A DNA stretch of 64,000 bases. Origin: Streptomyces rubradiris. Lineage in GTDB: Bacteria > Actinomycetota > Actinomycetes > Streptomycetales > Streptomycetaceae. Where the stretch lies: assembly GCF_016860525.1 (NCBI RefSeq), contig NZ_BNEA01000010.1, positions 1 to 64,000 on the forward strand, given 5' to 3'. The position numbers and the translations under genes were made by a program. Positions 59,854 through 64,000 of this stretch are shown here, in pieces (positions within the stretch are counted from its first letter, which is position 1; every line of letters begins with the position of its first letter). Under the pieces are notes generated by a model. The model was given only the letters and a program-made list of their open reading frames with translations. It was not told where the DNA came from and ran no database searches.

Positions 59854-60149
59854 TGGGCGGTCCCGTTCCGCTCGGCCATCTTCTGGCTCAGCTCGAACGC
59901 GACGTCCTCAGTGCCACGCATCAGGGCTGCCATCCCCTGCGGGTCGCAGCGCAGCATCACCCGGTGCCGGTACGCCTGGATGAGGTTGCGTACCCCCGTG
60001 AGGTCATCCAGGGCAAGCCCGTCCAACTCCTCCTCGAACTCCTGGCGGTCGCCAGGGAATGCCCAGACGCTGAGCGCAGCGCGCAGCTCGGCGAGCGTGC
60101 GCATCGGCGGGACAGGCCGGTCGGCCTGGTGGTCGGGCTGTGCGGTCAC
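59850..60149 (-). CDS. Small helical protein, possible antitoxin
   Basis: The 99-residue acidic protein is helical (LAELRAALSVWAFPGDRQEFEEELDG...LIQAYRHRVML). It precedes and overlaps the possible toxin gene. No DNA-binding fold is clear. If the pair is a toxin-antitoxin unit, this would be the antitoxin. It could also be an unrelated conserved element protein. Confidence 0.45.
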   Translation of the reverse strand: MTAQPDHQADRPVPPMRTLAELRAALSVWAFPGDRQEFEEELDGLALDDLTGVRNLIQAYRHRVMLRCDPQGMAALMRGTEDVAFELSQKMAERNGTAQ

Positions 60150-60179
60150 GGTGACCTCCTCGTCGCTGTGCTCTCGACG

Positions 60180-60572
60180 CTACTCGCCTACCGCTGGGCG
60201 CGGTCGGCCTTGAGGAATCCGGACGCCCTGATATCCGGGGCCGAGACCCCGGCGAGCGGTGCGCCGGCGGATCGGGCTGGGCGGAGTGACGGCCTGGTCC
60301 TGGTCATCGCGGGTGTCGCCGGCCGGGAGGCCGAGGTCACGGCGGAGCCGGGCCAGGGCCTGGAAGACGGCGTCCGTCGCCACGGCGGCGGCCGGGTGCA
60401 CGCCGCGCAGGGCGAGCGCGGTCGTCTCCATCGCCTCGACCGCATCCTCGGCGGCGGCCTCACTCCAACTGTCCGGTGAGCGCGCGGCGTCGTGCAACTC
60501 GCAAGCAGCATCAGCCAGGGCCTCGGCGTGCTCGGCGACACCCGGCGCGGCGGTAGCGGACAGCAGGTTCAC
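60180..60572 (-). CDS. Hypothetical alanine-rich protein
   Basis: GTG 60572 is preceded by GAGGAG. The 130-residue product is helical and alanine-rich in its first 90 residues, with a basic flexible tail. No family is recognised. It is upstream of the toxin-antitoxin-like pair in the same direction, 30 bases away, so it may belong to the same transcript. Confidence 0.55.
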   Translation of the reverse strand: MNLLSATAAPGVAEHAEALADAACELHDAARSPDSWSEAAAEDAVEAMETTALALRGVHPAAAVATDAVFQALARLRRDLGLPAGDTRDDQDQAVTPPSPIRRRTARRGLGPGYQGVRIPQGRPRPAVGE

Positions 60573-60631
60573 GGTGCTGGACTCCTCGGTCAGGCATGCC
60601 GGTCGGATGCCGGGCCAGCCTCTTCTCCCCT

Positions 60632-60802
60632 TTATATAGGGAACGAGCATGTGGCGGCGTGCCTACCGGGCTTGACCAACTCACCGCCACCGGTGCACTG
60701 CTGGTGCCGGATCCACATGAGCATGCCGTCGGCGGCGAAACAGCTGTCTGTGAGTAGCAGTTCGGCGTGGTCTGCGCAACCTTCGGTTCGGTGGGTCGGC
60801 AT
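60632..60802 (-). CDS. Small cysteine-containing protein
   Basis: The 56-residue frame from ATG 60802 (ADHAELLLTDSCFAADGMLM and further Cys residues) has a natural composition and four cysteines that could bind a metal. The ribosome-binding site is weak. The frame stays open upstream to 61057, but that part looks non-coding. Confidence 0.4.
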   Translation of the reverse strand: MPTHRTEGCADHAELLLTDSCFAADGMLMWIRHQQCTGGGELVKPGRHAATCSFPI

Positions 60803-61143
60803 CGCGCCGGGGCTTACGCGGCCGGCCGTCGTTCGGGCTGCGGCTTTCGCTGTTGTACTCGTAGCAGGGGCCGGCGGGGAGGGGGACCGACGGTGATCCG
60901 GAGTGCCGTCTATCGCCCCGGCGTTGAGCCGGACGCCGTACTGCCGCTGTCGCATACGCGCGAGCGTGAGCAGACCGCGCCGTCCGGCCAGGCTGAGGGG
61001 GAGCGGCTGCTGCCGCGGTGCGGCCAGGAGCGTCGAGCTGGTCAGCCCTGTCCGCATCGTCGTGGTTGAGCGTCCGTTTGCAGGGTCGTGAGGGGCGCGC
61101 GAAAACTGCGACGTAAGGCCTCTGAACTGCGCTTTTCTGTCAG
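60803..61143. other. Intergenic stretch without clear genes
   Basis: Several open frames cross this stretch on both strands, but none has a good start, ribosome-binding site and codon bias together. It precedes the AT-rich promoter at 61144. Confidence 0.35.
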
Positions 61144-61178
61144 TTGGGGTTGACTTAACCCCAAAAATTTGAGATTAT
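61144..61178 (+). promoter_or_regulatory. Candidate promoter with overlapping palindrome
   Basis: The inverted repeat TTGGGGTTGACTTAACCCCAA (arms 61144-61151 and 61157-61164) contains a consensus-like -35 box TTGACT at 61150-61155. GATTAT follows at 61173-61178 with 17-base spacing. The locally AT-rich sequence is unusual for this genome and fits a strong regulated promoter of the rightward gene series. Confidence 0.55.
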
Positions 61179-61248
61179 TGGTTACGTCGAAAGGGGGCGG
61201 GAATCCCCGGAAGACGCCGGGCCTTCGGGGCCCACACGAACCGGCGGC

Positions 61249-61293
61249 GGCCTGGGCTGGTGGGGCGGGAATCCCGCTCCACCAGCCCAGGCC
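61249..61293 (+). ncRNA. Intergenic hairpin H1 of the GGGAAT family
   Basis: A 15-bp outer stem (61249-61263 with 61279-61293), a G-T pair and an inner GCGGG/CCCGC stem enclose the conserved GCGGGAATCCCGC. It is followed 6 bases later by a 32-base leader (61300-61331) identical to one upstream of the next gene. Confidence 0.6.
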
Positions 61294-61332
61294 GCGCATG
61301 ACACCGAGAAACCTCACAACCAGGAGAAGACT

Positions 61333-62148
61333 GTGGTGAACAAGCCACTCACCCCGCCGAGCGGCGCCGTGCATTCCCCGCAGGAGTGGGCGGTGACGGC
61401 CCCTCTCGCCCAACTCCGGGCCAAGGGCGTCCGCTGCCTGCTGAGCTGTGGCAGGACTGCCGATTACGTCGCCGTCCCGCTCGCCGACGGCTCAACCATT
61501 CGGCTCACCGGAACCACGCGGCCCGACGAGAACGGCACGGTCGACGACGTCAGCGTCAACCACCCGGTCCGGGCCCACGAGAGCTGGCGGGCCGAGCTGG
61601 ACCACGCTGCCGGTTCCACCCTCGTGTACGACTCGGAGGGCCGACAGATGACCTTCGCCGAGGACACCAAGGCCCTGGTCGCCGCCATCCTTCAGTACCA
61701 CCGCCAGCGTGGCGGGGAGTTTGGAGACCAGCAGCCACCCGTCCCGGCTGAGGGTGAATCCGGCGAGGAGGCCGCGCCGGACGATCTGCCGTTCCTCAGC
61801 CCGCTGGCCGACCTCGCCGACCTGTACGGCCGGTTCGAAGACGGCTACGGCCCCGACGACATTCGGGCCGTTTTCGGCCGCATCCACGCAGAAGGCGGCC
61901 CGTACCTGGTCTGTGTCTGGGACTACGCGGACGAGTACGGGTTCGGCGGCGACTCGCAGTTCTACGCCGAGGACGCGGACGGCCGCCTCTTCGAGGTCCA
62001 GCCCGACATCCACCGGTGGCTGAGCGGCTGGCAGGAGACACCGGGCGCGGTGGATACCTGGGTGTGCGCGCCCGTCAGCGAGCCGACCGAGTTCCCGGTC
62101 AGCGACGACTTCCACAACTACGCCCGGACCGACCGGACCGGCGACTGA
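61333..62148 (+). CDS. Hypothetical protein with LTPPSG N-terminus
   Basis: The 271-residue acidic protein begins MVNKPLTPPSGAVHS. It has a beta-rich region (about residues 35-115) and a C-terminal part with SQFYAEDADGRLFEVQPD and frequent aromatic residues. GTG 61333 or GTG 61336 follows AGGAGAAGACT. Its leader and first ten codons match those of the PAPS reductase-like gene, a sign of duplication. Function is unknown. The context looks phage- or plasmid-like. Confidence 0.6.
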   Translation: MVNKPLTPPSGAVHSPQEWAVTAPLAQLRAKGVRCLLSCGRTADYVAVPLADGSTIRLTGTTRPDENGTVDDVSVNHPVRAHESWRAELDHAAGSTLVYDSEGRQMTFAEDTKALVAAILQYHRQRGGEFGDQQPPVPAEGESGEEAAPDDLPFLSPLADLADLYGRFEDGYGPDDIRAVFGRIHAEGGPYLVCVWDYADEYGFGGDSQFYAEDADGRLFEVQPDIHRWLSGWQETPGAVDTWVCAPVSEPTEFPVSDDFHNYARTDRTGD

Positions 62149-62156
62149 CCGGCCGT

Positions 62157-62198
62157 CCGGCCGGGGGAGCGGGGCGGGAATCCCGCTCCCCCGGCCGG
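62157..62198 (+). ncRNA. Intergenic hairpin H2 of the GGGAAT family
   Basis: A perfect 17-bp stem (62157-62173 with 62182-62198) has the 8-base loop GCGGGAAT. The outer-stem sequence differs from H1 while pairing is kept. A 32-base leader (62209-62240) identical to that after H1 follows. Confidence 0.65.
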
Positions 62199-62244
62199 GA
62201 TCGCGAACGACACCGAGAAACCTCACAACCAGGAGAAGACCGTA

Positions 62245-63114
62245 GTGAAGAAACTCCTCACCCCGCCGTGCGGCACCGGGTGCGCCACCGCGCAGCTGGA
62301 ACTGTTCGCCGCGCCGGCCACCGCGCCGACCGCACCTGCGACTGAATTCGACTGGGATGCCCACGACGTCGTGATCGTTGGCGATAGCGGTGGCAAGGAC
62401 TCCGGCGCTCTCGTGCACGAAGTGTGCACCCAGGCCGACAAGGCAGGTCAGCTCCACAAGGTTCACGTGCTCCATTGCGACCTCGGCCGTACTGAGCAGG
62501 GCCACCTGGTCGAGTGGCCTGGCGCGCTCGAAGTCGCCCGCGCGCATGCCGAGCAGTACGGCGTCCGATTCGCCGTCCGCCGCAGCAAGCGGTGGAAGTC
62601 ACTGTGGGAGCGGATTCGTTCGCACGGCAACTGGCCGGGGTTCTTCGCTCGCTACTGCACCGCTGACGGAAAGACGGCGGTCGGCCGGGACTACGTGGAC
62701 GAGGCCGGCATCGAGCTGAACCTGGGGCGCCCGATCCGTGCCGGATACGCGATGGGCATGCGCGCCGAGGAGTCCCGGGCCCGCGCCAACAAGCCCGTGA
62801 TCGAGCGGCACCGCATGAGTGGCAAGGGCACGCTACGAGTGGTGACGACGTGGCTCCCGATTCACCGGCTCACCACCGAGCAGGTGTGGGAGATCCACCG
62901 GAAGAACGGTATCGCCCACCACGAGGCGTACGACCATGGGATGCGGCGCCTGAGCTGCCGGGCCTGCCCGCTCGCGCACACCGACGACCTGGTCCGCTCC
63001 GCCCAACTCAACCCGGAGCTGTTCGCTGAGTACGCCAGGGCCGAGCGGGAGATGGGCCACCAGTTCAAGAAGTCCATCAGCCTGCGGGAGATCATCGAGC
63101 GCGCCCGGAGCTGA
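62245..63114 (+). CDS. PAPS reductase-family (PP-loop) protein
   Basis: The 289-residue protein has the PP-loop VIVGDSGGKDSGAL near residue 50, which binds ATP or adenylylated substrates. The C-terminal cysteines in RRLSCRACPLAHTDD resemble those of phosphoadenosine phosphosulfate reductase-like and DndC-like enzymes. Such stand-alone proteins are common on actinophages and plasmids and may act in sulfur transfer to nucleic acids. No dnd genes are present here. It begins MKKLLTPPCGTG, sharing the LTPPxG start of the upstream gene. Confidence 0.8.
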   Translation: MKKLLTPPCGTGCATAQLELFAAPATAPTAPATEFDWDAHDVVIVGDSGGKDSGALVHEVCTQADKAGQLHKVHVLHCDLGRTEQGHLVEWPGALEVARAHAEQYGVRFAVRRSKRWKSLWERIRSHGNWPGFFARYCTADGKTAVGRDYVDEAGIELNLGRPIRAGYAMGMRAEESRARANKPVIERHRMSGKGTLRVVTTWLPIHRLTTEQVWEIHRKNGIAHHEAYDHGMRRLSCRACPLAHTDDLVRSAQLNPELFAEYARAEREMGHQFKKSISLREIIERARS

Positions 63115-63120
63115 CACGAC

Positions 63121-63160
63121 CGGCGGGGGGAGCGGGGCGGGAATCCCGCTCCTCCTGCCG
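63121..63160 (+). ncRNA. Intergenic hairpin H3 of the GGGAAT family
   Basis: A 16-bp stem including G-T pairs (63121-63136 with 63145-63160) carries the same 8-base loop GCGGGAAT as H2. It starts 6 bases after the stop of the PP-loop gene and lies 42 bases before the next start. Confidence 0.6.
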
Positions 63161-63202
63161 GAGGGCGCCCCACCGAAACACCTCAACCGTCGAAGGAAAC
63201 GC

Positions 63203-63742
63203 ATGAAGCGATACGGAGGCAGCGCCGACCACGGACAGACCACTGTCATCCGGCGCCCCCAGCGCACACTCACCCCGGAGGAGCACCAGATCATCCGGGG
63301 CACGGCCGTCCTGAACCGGCAGGGGGCCTGGTACATGGGGATCATCGACCCGGTACCGAATCCGTCGCCGATGAGCGAGGAGGAAGGGGCGTGGGTGCGC
63401 GAGCAGGTGTGGCCCTCCTTCTTCTAGGAGATCGACCACAAGTACCCGTGGGGGTTTTACCGGTGGTCGACCTGCGAGCGGGGGAGCTGCTGGAACTGCC
63501 TCGGCGGCCGCTGCGACCTGTGTGTCCACCGGCAGAGGGGCGGCCCGTACGTGGACGACAACACCGACTGGGTGTACAACGCGCGCGGCCGATGCGTGGC
63601 CCGGCTCATCCTCCGACCCGGTGGCGAGCCGTGCGTGTGGTGGTGCCGCTGCCCCTGCCCCAAGACCGGCCCGCTTCCCGCTGAGCCGGCACCGGCGGCC
63701 CAGGCCGTCCCTGCACAGACACGTGCCCGGCGTCGCCAGTAG
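63203..63742 (+). pseudogene. DUF6248-like gene with in-frame amber codon
   Basis: ATG 63203 opens a frame that stops at TAG 63425-63427. The same frame then continues with EIDHKYPWGFYRWSTCERGSCWNC, DLCVHRQRGGPYVDDNTDWVY and EPCVWWCRCPCPKTGP up to 63742. Together with MSEEEGAWVREQVWP (ATG 63371), this is a complete DUF6248-type protein, a cysteine-rich Streptomyces family. One amber codon therefore splits an otherwise intact gene. It may be a recent mutation, read-through or a sequence error. The N-terminal 56 residues look like an extension. Confidence 0.6.
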
Positions 63743-63850
63743 ACCGGACCGGCCGCGCCCAGGCCCCACTGGCGTGCGGACGGCGCGGGTGTCGACTGGC
63801 CCCAGGACACCCTGTTCTGACCAGCGGGCCACCCGGCATCAGACATCGAA

Positions 63851-63890
63851 CGGCCCGGCGGGGCGATGCATTGGGAATCCCGCCGGGCCG
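63851..63890 (+). ncRNA. Intergenic hairpin H4 of the GGGAAT family
   Basis: A perfect 12-bp stem (63851-63862 with 63879-63890) closes a 16-base loop that begins GCG and ends GGGAAT, an expanded version of the loop in H2 and H3. Confidence 0.5.
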
Positions 63891-63978
63891 GCGGTCCGGC
63901 CACCGAGGGCCCTCAACGAGCCCTTAACCGAACCAGGCACCATCGTATCCAGCACCGACACCACCAGGAGCACACCCC

Positions 63979-64000
63979 GTGAAGACCGACGATGGCCGCC
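63979..64000 (+). CDS. Start of a further gene, cut by window edge
   Basis: GTG 63979 follows AGGAG (63966-63970) after hairpin H4, the same layout as the upstream genes. Only seven codons are visible. Confidence 0.35.

Overview
The window looks like a Streptomyces (or very close actinomycete) accessory region. GC content is very high with strong third-position GC, and GTG and TTG starts are common. It carries actinomycete-specific families: a conservon (cvnA-D), FxLD-type lanthipeptide genes, a DUF2637/SpdB-like membrane protein, XRE and IclR regulators, and DUF6415-, DUF6248- and DUF6624-like proteins. Whether it lies on a chromosome arm or a large linear plasmid cannot be told from the sequence.

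Layout. (1) 1-8215, leftward: a seven-gene operon for a type IV secretion-like channel (coupling ATPase, VirB4-like ATPase split from a VirB3/B4-N-like protein, polytopic VirB6-like protein, small membrane proteins, deviant ParA-like ATPase). A rightward VirB1-like transglycosylase/M23 hydrolase at 8562 faces it. (2) 9.6-18.7 kb: plasmid-style maintenance and spread genes (DUF2637 protein, ParA and a partner, M41-like metalloprotein, small membrane proteins). (3) 18.9-46.7 kb: about 28 leftward genes with many 4-base overlaps. The right half is a conservon (45.0-41.9 kb) followed by GAF, acyl-CoA dehydrogenase, two unknowns, P450, a small protein, a 55-residue peptide gene and a full-length LanB-like protein (LanB2). 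The left half is an FxLD lanthipeptide cluster: precursor (26751-26924), LanB1, LanC, LanB-C/methyltransferase fusion, repeat protein. (4) 47-58.5 kb: regulators, cutA, a TrpA-like/ATP-grasp/MFS trio, a secreted SH3-like protein, an oxidoreductase-IclR pair behind a striking operator array, and a recombinase-like gene. (5) 58.5-64 kb: phage- or element-like small genes, a decayed type I-E-like CRISPR mini-array, a toxin-antitoxin-like pair, and a rightward gene series in which each gap carries the same kind of hairpin.

How it may work together. The conservon would relay a membrane signal through a G-protein-like switch, and its co-transcribed P450, flavoenzyme, peptide and LanB2 look like a biosynthetic output. 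LanB2 keeps the tRNA-binding residues of the glutamylation domain but has lost the arginines used for glutamate elimination, whereas LanB1 keeps them. Together with the odd 55-residue peptide, this suggests a peptide-scaffolded pathway (PEARL-like) rather than an ordinary lanthipeptide. This is inference.

Other points worth checking are a repeated hairpin-leader-LTPPxG module (61.2-63.9 kb), three tandem 19-bp palindromes at 54.5 kb, and several genes broken by single events (36.7, 45.5 and 63.4 kb).
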